A stretch of DNA of 64,000 nucleotides from Sphingobium scionense (GTDB lineage Bacteria > Pseudomonadota > Alphaproteobacteria > Sphingomonadales > Sphingomonadaceae), in contig NZ_JACIEU010000013.1 of the NCBI RefSeq assembly GCF_014197035.1, forward strand, positions 113,276 to 177,275, given 5' to 3'. The notes beneath the pieces are model-generated. The model was not told the DNA's origin, did no database searches, and saw nothing but the letters and a program-made list of their open reading frames with translations. A program made the translations under genes and the position numbers. Shown here piece by piece: positions 27,151 through 35,543 of this stretch (its first letter is position 1; each line of letters starts with the position of its first letter).

Positions 27151-27501
27151 CACGAAGACCGGCGCTTCCGAACGAGGTGTTGCCGGAAGACGACCGTCAG
27201 CCTCGAACTGCTTCCGCAAATCCCGTCGCCAGGCCTAGACTTGCGACGGATCCAACCCGTGACGGCGCGCGACGGCGCTGACACCTTCACCTACGTAACA
27301 CTCGGCGACAATCGAGGCCTTTACCTCAGGCGGCCAGTCCCGTCGCTTGCCCGCGCCCGTGAATACCTCAAACCGCTGCGCGCCCTTGCTCACAGGATCA
27401 TCACTCGTGATCATCATAGTAGCAGCGCACCCCAGTCCGTCAGGGCGCGGAGACTCGGCGCTGCTTCCTACGACCGCAAGGTGGGGTCAGGGCTCCGCTT
27501 A
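27150..27501 (-). mobile_element. IS66-family 5' fragment with broken tnpA
   Basis: The right limit GTAAGCGGAGCCC (minus strand, from 27501) resembles an IS66 terminal repeat. Downstream on the minus strand the small TnpA starts at 27417 (MMITSDDPVSKGAQRFEVFTG) and reads VKASIVAECYVGEGVSAVAR, RHGLDPSQV, then a TAG stop at about 27235. The same frame continues AWRRDLRKQFEADGRLPATP before meeting repA at about 27150. The rest of the element (tnpB, tnpC) is absent. It is both truncated and nonsense-mutated. Confidence 0.75.
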
Positions 27502-27661
27502 CGGACAAGCCAAACTCGAGCGGGCCACAATTGCCACGGTGACGAGCTGGGTGCGCCACCGAGATTTACCAGCATGATCGGAAGCTTGTTGACTATGAAC
27601 ACCATGCGGCCGGCAAAGTTGATATAGCGCCGCCTTAAAACTACGCTGTCTAGAGTCGTTC
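27502..27661. other. Short non-coding stretch beside IS66 remnant
   Basis: This 160-bp segment contains no gene or repeat that I can support. Confidence 0.3.
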
Positions 27662-28000
27662 CTACTCGGCAGGAACCGCTATCGCATCCTTCATCCGCCG
27701 GAATGCCCGGTGCGATTCGATATTTTCCGGTGCCAGCCCAAATGCAGTCTGCCGCGGAATGTCCTGCGCGTTGATCTCATCGTAGCGCAGGTAATAGGCC
27801 TTGTGCATCCGGTAGAAGGGTATCTCCGGATAAAGGTGATGGATCAGGTGATAGTTCTGATAGACCAGCAGGGGGGTCAGCAGCCATTCGAGCCCGAACC
27901 GCATGGTCGTCGCCATATAGGGCCTGCATCGCAAGTGGGCCGATGCCACCGAGTTCCGCTTCGGCAAGGAGCCTGCCGCGTTGGCGGCATAACCCTGAAA
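27662..28000 (-). pseudogene. Membrane fatty-acid desaturase-like C-terminal fragment
   Basis: The minus strand encodes LLTPLLVYQNYHLIHHLYPE, with the third His box (HLIHH) of membrane desaturases, followed by IPFYRMHKAYYLRYDE and a normal-looking C-terminus. The two upstream His boxes and most membrane helices are missing. Somewhere between about 27950 and 28030 the sequence passes into the right end of an IS110-type element, which probably removed the 5' part. A role in the catabolic region, for example membrane adaptation, is only a guess. Confidence 0.6.
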
Positions 28001-28029
28001 GAAGGATCTGAGGCATACGCAGAACAAAT

Positions 28030-28277
28030 TTTTGCCCGAGAGGGCGAAATCCGGATCGTCCACGGGGACGATGGGCGAGGTGATCTCGTTGAGAGCCCCC
28101 AACCTGCAGCGCCAATCCCCGCAAGGTCGTGAAACAGATTGAGACGCCTTGCTCTCCTGACCCCATCATGCGGCGGCCACAGCGCCGACCGCGAAGAGAA
28201 GCGCGTGACCCGTGCGATGAACCGGAAAAGCCGACAGGAGTTGACTTCAACAGCCCCAATCAGAGAGGACTCTCAGA
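28030..28277 (+). mobile_element. Solo right end of an IS110-family element
   Basis: The segment is similar along its length to 8340-8582, the right non-coding end of the intact IS110-family element. Shared blocks are GAAACAGATTGAGACG, TGACCCCAT then ATGCGGCGGCC, and CCCCAATCAGAGA then GACTCT. A hairpin TTTGCCC/GGGCGAA (28031-28048) replaces CCCGCC/GGCGGG at the same place. No transposase accompanies it. It ends within the stop codon of the fadL-like gene. Confidence 0.7.
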
Positions 28278-29652
28278 AGTGCTTCCGGAAGGCGATCGAG
28301 GCCGCGATCTGGCTATGCGTCGCTTCGATCGGCGCGGCCGTGTTGGGAGGCCCGTCATTGGACACGCTCTTGGGAAAGGCATAGGTCAAAGCGAAATCGA
28401 GGGCACTGTTCTTGCCGAGCGCCCAGGAACCGCCGCCCGTGATGTTGGTGGTCGGTGTGGACGGGATGATCGCCAACACCCCGTGGCCCGGGGTGGGCTC
28501 GTCCGCATAGTGAAAGCCGCCCCGCACCGCGAAGCGCGGGGTCAGTCGATATTGCACACCCACGCCGACCACATTGGTGTCCCGGTAGTTGGTCGGAAAG
28601 GACAGATTGATGTCGGCGCCCGAAGCGTCGTCCTTGAAACCCACCGAGACATTCTTCATCGCGCTTCCCCAGAACATGCGCTGATAGTCGACCGCCACGG
28701 AGAGCCTGTCCGAGAACTCATGGAACACGCCCGCCGTGAATTGCGCGGGGCCCTGGAAATCGCGCACCCGCACCTTCCCGCTGAGCGGGATGTTGCCGGC
28801 CACCGCACTCACCGCGGTAAGCGTCGAGTGGCCGGTGAGATCGCTGACCGAGGTCTTAAAACTATAGACGATGCCCAACCGCGTTCTGCGCGATACCTGA
28901 TAGGTCGCGCCGAGCTTGCCGCCGATGCCCCAACCCTCGGCCGCTCCGCCGACGATGCTGTGGTTGGTGAAGTTCAAATAGCCACCCGAGAGCTGGGGAA
29001 TGCCGAGCAGGGTCGGCACCAGCGACCCGGACAGGCGCTGTTGGGCGGCGAGCGTCCCGATCTGTGATGTGTCGAGGAGCAGCCCCACGTTCATCGAGGT
29101 CCAGACCACGTCCAGCGAGCCGCCGACCGCAAGCCTGTCCGTCACCTGGTAGGCGGCTGAAACCGGAATCCGCAGCGTCAGCATGCGAGAGAAGTTTCGC
29201 AGGCCCGTGTCGGTGGTATTGGTGACGGTGCGCGACAGAAAGCTGTCCGCGGCATATTGGGTTCCAACGCCGGCTGCCGCGAAGGAGCCGATGCCCAGCG
29301 TGTATCGCCCCTTCCGGCAGACGAAGGCGACCTCCGGCGCATAATAGGGCCCGTTATTGGTGCCCTCGCTGTTGGAATGCGCGACCTCGCCCGTTGCGGT
29401 ATTCCGGATCTTGAGATTGCTGGTGATGATGTCGCCACCGATCTGGCCGTCGCATCCGTCCGGCATCAGCGCGAGCGTTGCGGGATTGATCATCATGCCG
29501 GCCGGGCCGATGTCGTAGGCCGCGCCGGTTCCGCCCATCGCGATCGACGTCGGGCCATAGCCGATGAAATTGAAGCCATCTGTGGCATGAGCGCTGCCGG
29601 ACCAGAACAGCGCCATGCAGAAACCCGATGCCAATACTAACTTGCTTTTCAT
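28273..29652 (-). CDS. FadL/TodX-type outer-membrane transporter for aromatics
   Basis: The 459-residue protein starts with a signal peptide (MKSKLVLASGFCMALFWSGS, cleaved after AHA). The mature N-terminus TDGFNFIGYGPTSIAMGGTG contains the FadL-type hatch, with INPATLALM matching the NPA motif. The rest is rich in beta-strands and ends in Phe (RKHF), as outer-membrane barrels do. FadL/TodX/XylN proteins admit hydrophobic aromatics across the outer membrane. It lies at the edge of the catabolic cluster. Its stop codon coincides with an IS110 end, so its terminator may be lost. Confidence 0.88.
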   Translation of the reverse strand: MKSKLVLASGFCMALFWSGSAHATDGFNFIGYGPTSIAMGGTGAAYDIGPAGMMINPATLALMPDGCDGQIGGDIITSNLKIRNTATGEVAHSNSEGTNNGPYYAPEVAFVCRKGRYTLGIGSFAAAGVGTQYAADSFLSRTVTNTTDTGLRNFSRMLTLRIPVSAAYQVTDRLAVGGSLDVVWTSMNVGLLLDTSQIGTLAAQQRLSGSLVPTLLGIPQLSGGYLNFTNHSIVGGAAEGWGIGGKLGATYQVSRRTRLGIVYSFKTSVSDLTGHSTLTAVSAVAGNIPLSGKVRVRDFQGPAQFTAGVFHEFSDRLSVAVDYQRMFWGSAMKNVSVGFKDDASGADINLSFPTNYRDTNVVGVGVQYRLTPRFAVRGGFHYADEPTPGHGVLAIIPSTPTTNITGGGSWALGKNSALDFALTYAFPKSVSNDGPPNTAAPIEATHSQIAASIAFRKHF

Positions 29653-29697
29653 TCCCCGTCTCCCTTCTTGCGCGTCGCCTATGCTGACGATCGCGGC

Positions 29698-30508
29698 CTA
29701 TTGATCCCTGCTGTCTGTGAACTTGTCGTAGTGAATGTCGTCGACCGAAATGCCATGGTGGGTCAGCCCGGTAATGGCCGCATCGACCACCTTGTCGTAG
29801 ACGCTGTCCTGGACGAACAGCCGGATGGCCGCGAAGCAGATTTGGCCCGAATTGAAGAACATCGCCAGTACGGCGCCCAGCCCCACTTGATCGAGATCGG
29901 CATCGTCAAACACGATTCTCGGCGACTTGCCGCCAAGCTCGAGCGTGACCCGCTTCATGTCGCCCAGCGAATATTCGACGATCTTCTTGCCGACAGCGGT
30001 CGATCCGGTGAAGGTGATCTTGTCGACACCCCGGGTGGCTGGCGAGCGCCTCGCCCGCTTCATGGCCATAGCCGTTGACGATGTTAAGGTCGCCCGCGGG
30101 CAGGCCCGCCTCGAGGCACAGCTCGGCCAGGCGCATCGTGCTGAGCGGGGTCAGCTCGGAAGGCTTGACGACCACGGTGCATCCGGGGCCAGCGCCGAAG
30201 CAATCTTCCAGGAACCGAGCGCCAGTGGATAGTTCCCAAGGCGTAATGGCCCACCACGCTGACCGGCCCACACCTCGTGTAGGCATTCCACCGGACAACT
30301 GCAGGTCTGGCCCCCACTGCATCCATAATCTTGACGTTCTGGTCCGCGCTCTCATCCAGCAGACGATCGGAAAACTGCGCACGATAGCTACTGCCATATT
30401 GCCCCTGAAACCACGAGGTTGCTCCCTGTACGCGTCGAGTGCTGCAGGCGCGACAAGGCGCGCATGGGCGCCGATCATCGGCACTTTGCTATCCATTGAG
30501 AATTCCAA
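29698..30508 (-). pseudogene. Aldehyde dehydrogenase pseudogene
   Basis: Pieces of an NAD-dependent aldehyde dehydrogenase lie in at least two frames. One frame gives [41 protein letters not shown] and GEALASHPG; another gives [40 protein letters not shown] with the catalytic Glu, and FFNSGQICFAAIRL with the catalytic Cys. A frame change near 30045 separates them, and the front part is further scrambled. The C-terminal third is missing. It may have acted on an aromatic aldehyde before decay. Confidence 0.8.
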
Positions 30509-30546
30509 CCATGGCTGGCGCTTTCAGCAATGTTCAGCAGCCGATA

Positions 30547-31044
30547 TCAAATCGGATATACCAGATACCGGGGCAGAACGGACGTATCGAGCTCGGCCCG
30601 TCTGGACAGCAGCTTCAACGCACCGGCTTTTTCCAAACGGATGGTATCAAGATATTGACCCGCAGCCAGGACTTGGGTGATGCCGCTATCGGTGGGCGTC
30701 ATGAAGAGCGAGAAATTCGATCGCATCGAGATAGTAGAGGCATCGGCGCGTTGATACGCGACGCGCTGGACGAAGTGACGGGTGCGATAGTCCTGGAACG
30801 TACCGACCCAGATATCGTTCACGAAAGTGACGCGATCCTCGAGCCGGGATCGGCAATCGTCGTACATGAACCCCAGGGCGAGACCATTTTCCGAATTTTC
30901 GGCGGCACGGCAGATATAGGAGGCCTCGTCTTCCTCGGAATAGTTAGCGAGCCAGCCCATCATGTCCTTGCTATCGAGCGCGCTTGCATCGGCCATCAAA
31001 AGGGCGTCGAGCGCGGATTCGAGCGTGGTGTCGGTTTGCATCAT
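30547..31044 (-). CDS. Ring-hydroxylating oxygenase beta subunit
   Basis: The 165-residue protein is a SnoaL-like oxygenase small subunit: ALLMADASALDSKDMMGWLA, then EDRVTFVNDIWVGTFQDYRT, which matches the LEDRV block of the family. It has a structural role in the alpha3-beta3 enzyme. It overlaps the alpha gene by four bases (ATGA) and follows it, so the two form one enzyme. The pair resembles salicylate- or anthranilate-type oxygenases more than the biphenyl type; the substrate is not certain. Confidence 0.85.
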   Translation of the reverse strand: MMQTDTTLESALDALLMADASALDSKDMMGWLANYSEEDEASYICRAAENSENGLALGFMYDDCRSRLEDRVTFVNDIWVGTFQDYRTRHFVQRVAYQRADASTISMRSNFSLFMTPTDSGITQVLAAGQYLDTIRLEKAGALKLLSRRAELDTSVLPRYLVYPI

Positions 31045-32216
31045 GCCTCGGCCCTCTCAAAACCCATCACCGATCGGTAATATTCCCAACGGGGAAGATT
31101 GCCGCTCTCGTCGTTCTGGAGGAACTCCGACTCCAGCTTCGACTGGTCGTGCACGCCCTTCTGGAAAATCGCATTGCCGGGCGTATGGTTGCCAATATGG
31201 ATGCGATGGAAGATCGATGCGTCCTCCATGCTGATCAGGCCGCAGGGTCCCAGCAGGTTGGAGCTTTGCCGCAGACGATGGAGGACCATGTCCTCATCGT
31301 CGTCCTGGTGCGCGAAATAGGCGTAGTGCACTTCCACCGTCTCTTCGTCGATCGGGGTCGCGAAGCGCAGGTTGATCACATCGAGATGCTTGGTCGAGAC
31401 GAAGGTCGGGAAAAGCATAACAATGCGCGAGCCGACCGCAGGGTCCTGCCCCTTGAAGGCGATCAGCGAATCGTCCTTGAGTACCGTCGGACCACTGACC
31501 ACCGACAACGCCGATTCGAAACAGACGTGGCCATGTTTCGTCGCGGCGAACTGGCGTCCCTTGCCGCCTTGCCAATTGAGCAACTTGAATGCCTGGTGGA
31601 GCAACGGCGCATGGTAGCCGTCGTTGTCGGTATAGGACTTCCAGTTGCTGTCGTAGCGCACCTTCTGATAGCCCAGCAGCTTGAGCCTGCCGTCGCCCCC
31701 CAGCAGTTCGCGCAAGCTGTTTTGCGAATCGCCGAGGAATTCCGTCAACGTTTCGGTTTCTGCCGAAAGGGTCACGAAAATCAGGCCGTAGAAACTGTCG
31801 AACCGGGGCTGCGCCAAGGGATAGTCGGACTTGTCGAAGCCGGGCAGAAAATCGCGATGGTTGGGGCAACCGACCAGATCGCCCTTCGCATCGAACAGCC
31901 AGCGGTGATAGGGGCATTCGAATTCGGTCTTGTTCCCCATCACCGCGGTTTCGAGCTGGTTGCCGCGATGCGAACAGGCGTTGTAAAACACCCGCACGAC
32001 GCCTTCCCTGTCGCGGGCGATCAGCAGCGGAACGCCGGCCAAGCGGAAGGTCTTGAAATCGCCTGGATTGGGCAACTCGCTTTCATGCGCGACCGGGTGC
32101 CATTCCTGCCCGAAAAAGATGCGCTTCATCTCTTCGGCGTAAATATCCTTGCGGGTGAACGCCGCCTTCGGAACCTCGTTGAAGTTCTTGGGCCAGGTCA
32201 AGCCAATTTCGGTCAT
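31041..32216 (-). CDS. Rieske ring-hydroxylating oxygenase alpha subunit (NagG/AndAc-like)
   Basis: The 391-residue protein has the Rieske motif Cys81-x-His83 (CSHRG) and Cys101-x2-His104 (CPYHRW). The mononuclear iron site is in DNDGYHAPLLH (His202, His207). It is shorter than biphenyl-type alphas (about 450) and resembles salicylate 5-hydroxylase or anthranilate dioxygenase large subunits. An AGGAGG site precedes the ATG. It lies just after the nahE-like gene (10-bp gap) and before its beta subunit, which suggests one nahE-alpha-beta transcript. It needs an external ferredoxin and reductase. Confidence 0.87.
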   Translation of the reverse strand: MTEIGLTWPKNFNEVPKAAFTRKDIYAEEMKRIFFGQEWHPVAHESELPNPGDFKTFRLAGVPLLIARDREGVVRVFYNACSHRGNQLETAVMGNKTEFECPYHRWLFDAKGDLVGCPNHRDFLPGFDKSDYPLAQPRFDSFYGLIFVTLSAETETLTEFLGDSQNSLRELLGGDGRLKLLGYQKVRYDSNWKSYTDNDGYHAPLLHQAFKLLNWQGGKGRQFAATKHGHVCFESALSVVSGPTVLKDDSLIAFKGQDPAVGSRIVMLFPTFVSTKHLDVINLRFATPIDEETVEVHYAYFAHQDDDEDMVLHRLRQSSNLLGPCGLISMEDASIFHRIHIGNHTPGNAIFQKGVHDQSKLESEFLQNDESGNLPRWEYYRSVMGFERAEA

Positions 32217-32226
32217 CGCAATCCTC

Positions 32227-33228
32227 CTAGGCAGCAGCCCCCAATGCTTCGGCTTCGAGCGCTTTGCCCAGTTCGGCCCACATCTGACCGGACTTGCGCG
32301 CTCCCGCCAGATAGGGCTCCGGACAGAGATGGTAGGGCGGACGTACAGGCCCGGCCTTCATCCAGCCACCGGCGTCCATCCGCGCCTTTTCAAGCGCAAT
32401 ATTGTAGGTCGAGAATTCCTTGAAGCTGCCGTTCGGGAACAAGGGGGCTGCGGTCGGGCCGAGGCGGCCCATGAACGCCTTGGCCGCGCTCCAGTCGCCG
32501 CTTGCGCGGGCCTGGGCGACCAGGTCGCGCAGGGTGGTCGTCACCAGCGGGTGGCAGACCGCTCCGCTCGACCAGAAAGCGTCGACCGAATCATCCATCC
32601 GCGCCGCGCCATAATAGTCGAAGTCGATCGGCAGCAGCTTGATCCGGCCCCGGATCGCGGCCAGATCGGGCAAGAGGTTGGCGACGCCGATATATTTGGC
32701 GGTCACGACCTGCGGAATTTCAGCCACTTGAGCCCAGAACGGACGCGGGAAATCGAATTTGAAGGCTTCCGGGTTCGCGTAGATCGCGATGTTCATTTCC
32801 GGCACGGCTTCGGCAACGTCCTTGTAAAACTGGACAGCGACGTCGAGGCTAGGCGCGCACCACATCGGCACGCCAAGCATCGTGCCGTCGGCACCGAGCG
32901 CGAGCGCTTCCCGCGTCAGCGCCACCGTATCGCGGGTGTTGATGCAGGTCGTGCCGACGAAAACCGGAACCCGACCGGCCGCCGCGTCGATCAGCGCACG
33001 CATGAAATCCAGCTTTTCGTCATGGGTCATGGTCGCGGCTTCGCCCAGCGTTCCCATGCTCAGGATGCCGTCGATCCCGGCATCGATCAGCCCGTTGACC
33101 ACGCGAGCAGTTTCATCGAGATCGACGGTCTTGGTCGCACGCCAGTCCGACGCGTTATCCTTGGACGGGGTCGGAATGATTGCCCAAGCGCCCTTGACAT
33201 CGGCGGCGCTCAACAACGGTTTGGCCAT
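32227..33228 (-). CDS. nahE: trans-o-hydroxybenzylidenepyruvate hydratase-aldolase
   Basis: The 333-residue class I aldolase of the DapA/N-acetylneuraminate lyase superfamily has the NahE N-terminus (KGAWAIIPTPSKDNASDW), GILSMGTLGEAATMTHDEKL and the Schiff-base Lys178 in PQVVTAKYIG. NahE splits trans-o-hydroxybenzylidenepyruvate to salicylaldehyde and pyruvate, late in the naphthalene upper pathway. Its partner isomerase nahD is 30 kb away at 63.2 kb. It is the first gene of a minus-strand operon with an oxygenase pair, divergent from xylL. Confidence 0.92.
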   Translation of the reverse strand: MAKPLLSAADVKGAWAIIPTPSKDNASDWRATKTVDLDETARVVNGLIDAGIDGILSMGTLGEAATMTHDEKLDFMRALIDAAAGRVPVFVGTTCINTRDTVALTREALALGADGTMLGVPMWCAPSLDVAVQFYKDVAEAVPEMNIAIYANPEAFKFDFPRPFWAQVAEIPQVVTAKYIGVANLLPDLAAIRGRIKLLPIDFDYYGAARMDDSVDAFWSSGAVCHPLVTTTLRDLVAQARASGDWSAAKAFMGRLGPTAAPLFPNGSFKEFSTYNIALEKARMDAGGWMKAGPVRPPYHLCPEPYLAGARKSGQMWAELGKALEAEALGAAA

Positions 33229-33403
33229 GACTCATACTCTCCCAATGGAAATTGCCCGCCTCGAGCGGGACGTTCGCTATTGTGTAATGCTTTTCCTTAT
33301 GTCACTTCAAGTCCTAATATCGGGCTCTTGCCGCTAATGGCAGGAATTGCCGAAGATCGAATAGGTCTCGTTCGCTGGGGCGGACGACGGGGAGAATGTG
33401 GAC

Positions 33404-34189
33404 GTGACTTTGCTGAATCGATTCCATGACAAGGTGGCCGTGGTCACGGGTGGAGCGCAAGGTATTGGCTTGGCGACCGCAAGGCGCCTGGCCGTGGAAG
33501 GCGCCAGCGTGGTCATCGCCGACCGCGCAGCGGAGGCGGCCGAGGCTTCGGCCGCACAGCTCCAGGCGGAAGGCAGCAATGCCCTGGCAGTCGCGGTGGA
33601 CCTGGAACACTGCGAAGGCGCTGTTGAACTGTATCAGACGGTCATTGACCGATTCGGGCGAATCGACGTCGCCGTTCACAACGTCGGCGGCACGATCTGG
33701 GCCAAGCCCTACTGGGACTACACCCCGCAGGAAATCACCGCGGAAATCAACCGGTCTCTGTGGCCGACACTGTGGTGCTGCCACGCGGTTCTGCCCCACA
33801 TGCGGACTGCAGGGCGGGGTGCGATCGTCAACATCGGCTCGGTTGCGACACGCGGCGTCAACCGGGTCCCCTATGCCGCCGCAAAGGGCGGGGTCGCCGC
33901 GTTGACTACTGCCCTTTCGCTTGAACTCGAAGCTAGTGGCATCCGGGTCAACTGTGTCGCGCCAGGCGGAGTAAACGTGACCAGGGTCACCCCCCGCAAT
34001 CCGGCTGCGCCCACCGAAGCGGATCGCCTGGGCTTCAGCCAGGTGATCGAACAGACGCTGCGCGATACGCCGATGGCCCGCTTTGGCGAGCCCGAGGAAC
34101 TGGCCGCGGCGATCTGCTTTTTCGCCTCCGACGATGCGTCCTACGTCACAGGCCAGACACTTTTCGTCGCCGGGGGCGGCATCGGCTGA
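33404..34189 (+). CDS. xylL: cis-Dihydrodiol carboxylate dehydrogenase (BenD/XylL type SDR)
   Basis: The product of about 261 residues is a short-chain dehydrogenase with the cofactor motif VVTGGAQGIG and the active-site YAAAK (in NRVPYAAAKGG). Signature stretches HNVGGTIWAKPYWDY and LWPTLWCCHAVLPHM are those of BenD/XylL, which oxidise and decarboxylate the benzoate or toluate cis-diol to catechols. GTG codons at 33398 and 33404 are possible starts after GGGGAG; the second has the better spacing. It stands alone on the plus strand, far from xylXY. Confidence 0.9.
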   Translation: MTLLNRFHDKVAVVTGGAQGIGLATARRLAVEGASVVIADRAAEAAEASAAQLQAEGSNALAVAVDLEHCEGAVELYQTVIDRFGRIDVAVHNVGGTIWAKPYWDYTPQEITAEINRSLWPTLWCCHAVLPHMRTAGRGAIVNIGSVATRGVNRVPYAAAKGGVAALTTALSLELEASGIRVNCVAPGGVNVTRVTPRNPAAPTEADRLGFSQVIEQTLRDTPMARFGEPEELAAAICFFASDDASYVTGQTLFVAGGGIG

Positions 34190-34205
34190 CCGCACCGCGG
34201 GCTAA

Positions 34206-35432
34206 TCAACTCGCCTGCTTGAGCAGATCCCGCAAGGACACACCGGCGTCGGCCAGGCTCGCAGCGCTGGCGCGGGCCCGGCGTTCAACGAGCCGTTTTC
34301 CCACCCCCATGTCGGGCGCGCGGTTGACTGTCAGCACACCTTCGATCGCCTGGCCGGCCAGGAAGAAGGCGACGAAGGCGTTGCTGTCCATCTCGCCGCG
34401 GATCGCCACCTCGGGTTCCAGCGGAATCTGCCCGCAGAACTGGATGTTGAGATCGAACTGGTCGCTCCAGTACCACATCGGCTTGCAGTAGGAGACCTCC
34501 TGCCCCAGCATCGCCAGAGCAGCCGCCTGCGCCTGGTCCGCCGCGTTCTGGTAGGTTTCCTGCCTGAACCGTCCGCCGAAAAACCCGTCCTGCTCGGCCA
34601 CGTCGCCCGCCGCGAATACCGCCGGGTTGCTGGTCTGGCAGCGACGGTCGACGATGATCCCGTTGTTGACCTCGATCCCGGCATCGCGGGCCAGCGAGGT
34701 GGCCGGCACGATCCCCACCCCCACGATCACGGCATCGCACGGAATCACGGTGCCATCGTCTGCCTCGACCGCGCTGACACGGTTGCCGGCAAACCTGAAG
34801 CCGGTCACGCCGCAGTTGAAATGGGTCGCTACTCCCCGCCTGCGATGCTCCTCGCCCAGCCATTGCCCAAAGCGCCGGCCGAGCGCTCTTTCCATCGGCA
34901 CTGGCATCGGCTCGACGACGGTGACCTTGCAGCCGAGTTTTACCGCACTGGCGGCGACTTCGGCGCCGATCACGCCCATCCCGACGATCACGATGCCGGC
35001 CCCTTCGCGCAGGTCGAGGGCCATGCGGGTCGCATCGTCGCGGGTGCGCAGATAGTGGACGTTGGCGCAATCGGCCCCGGCAAGGTTGAGCTTGCGGGCG
35101 TGGCCGCCCGTGGCGAGCAGGATCCGGTCCGCCTGAACCAATTCCCCGCCCGACAGACGCACCCCGCCGCCCGCAAGGTCGATCGCTTCGGCGCGGGTGC
35201 CCAGCCGCATGTCGATACGGTTGTCATCGTACCAGGCATCGTCCTGGAGGAAGAAATTGTCCGGGACGTTGGCCGGGTCCCACAGCACTTCCTTGGACAG
35301 CGGCGGACGTTCATAGGGACGCCAGGGTTCTTCGCCGATCAAGGTGATCCGCCCGTCGAACCCTGCCTGCCGCAGGGCTTCGACTGCGCGCCCACCCGCC
35401 AGATTCGCACCAACAATCGCAATCGAGCGCAC
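34206..35432 (-). CDS. bphA4: FAD-dependent ferredoxin reductase for ring-hydroxylating oxygenases
   Basis: The protein of about 408 residues has the FAD-binding SIAIVGANLAGGRAVEALR, EEPWRPYERPPLSKEVL, the NAD-binding IVIVGMGVIGAEVAASAVKL and the second FAD motif NPAVFAAGDVAE. It matches BphA4/AhdA4 reductases that pass electrons from NADH to a Rieske ferredoxin. A GTG at 35432 with GGGGAGAG upstream is preferred to an ATG 39 bases further up. It is the only such reductase in the window and must serve several oxygenases if no other copy exists. Confidence 0.9.
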   Translation of the reverse strand: MRSIAIVGANLAGGRAVEALRQAGFDGRITLIGEEPWRPYERPPLSKEVLWDPANVPDNFFLQDDAWYDDNRIDMRLGTRAEAIDLAGGGVRLSGGELVQADRILLATGGHARKLNLAGADCANVHYLRTRDDATRMALDLREGAGIVIVGMGVIGAEVAASAVKLGCKVTVVEPMPVPMERALGRRFGQWLGEEHRRRGVATHFNCGVTGFRFAGNRVSAVEADDGTVIPCDAVIVGVGIVPATSLARDAGIEVNNGIIVDRRCQTSNPAVFAAGDVAEQDGFFGGRFRQETYQNAADQAQAAALAMLGQEVSYCKPMWYWSDQFDLNIQFCGQIPLEPEVAIRGEMDSNAFVAFFLAGQAIEGVLTVNRAPDMGVGKRLVERRARASAASLADAGVSLRDLLKQAS

Positions 35433-35543
35433 TTGGTTCTCTCCCCACCTTCTGTTTGCCGGGCTGCTCACGGCAGCCCCAATTCACTGGTTTCTGTTGC
35501 ACATTATACAATTCGTTTCAAGTGATGGATACCAAGGCTCTCG

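Noticed and set aside
30984..32423. Plus-strand frame of about 480 codons opposite the alpha subunit at 31041-32216
   Set aside because: The opposite strand encodes the Rieske and iron motifs in full. This frame is low-complexity and lacks a ribosome binding site.
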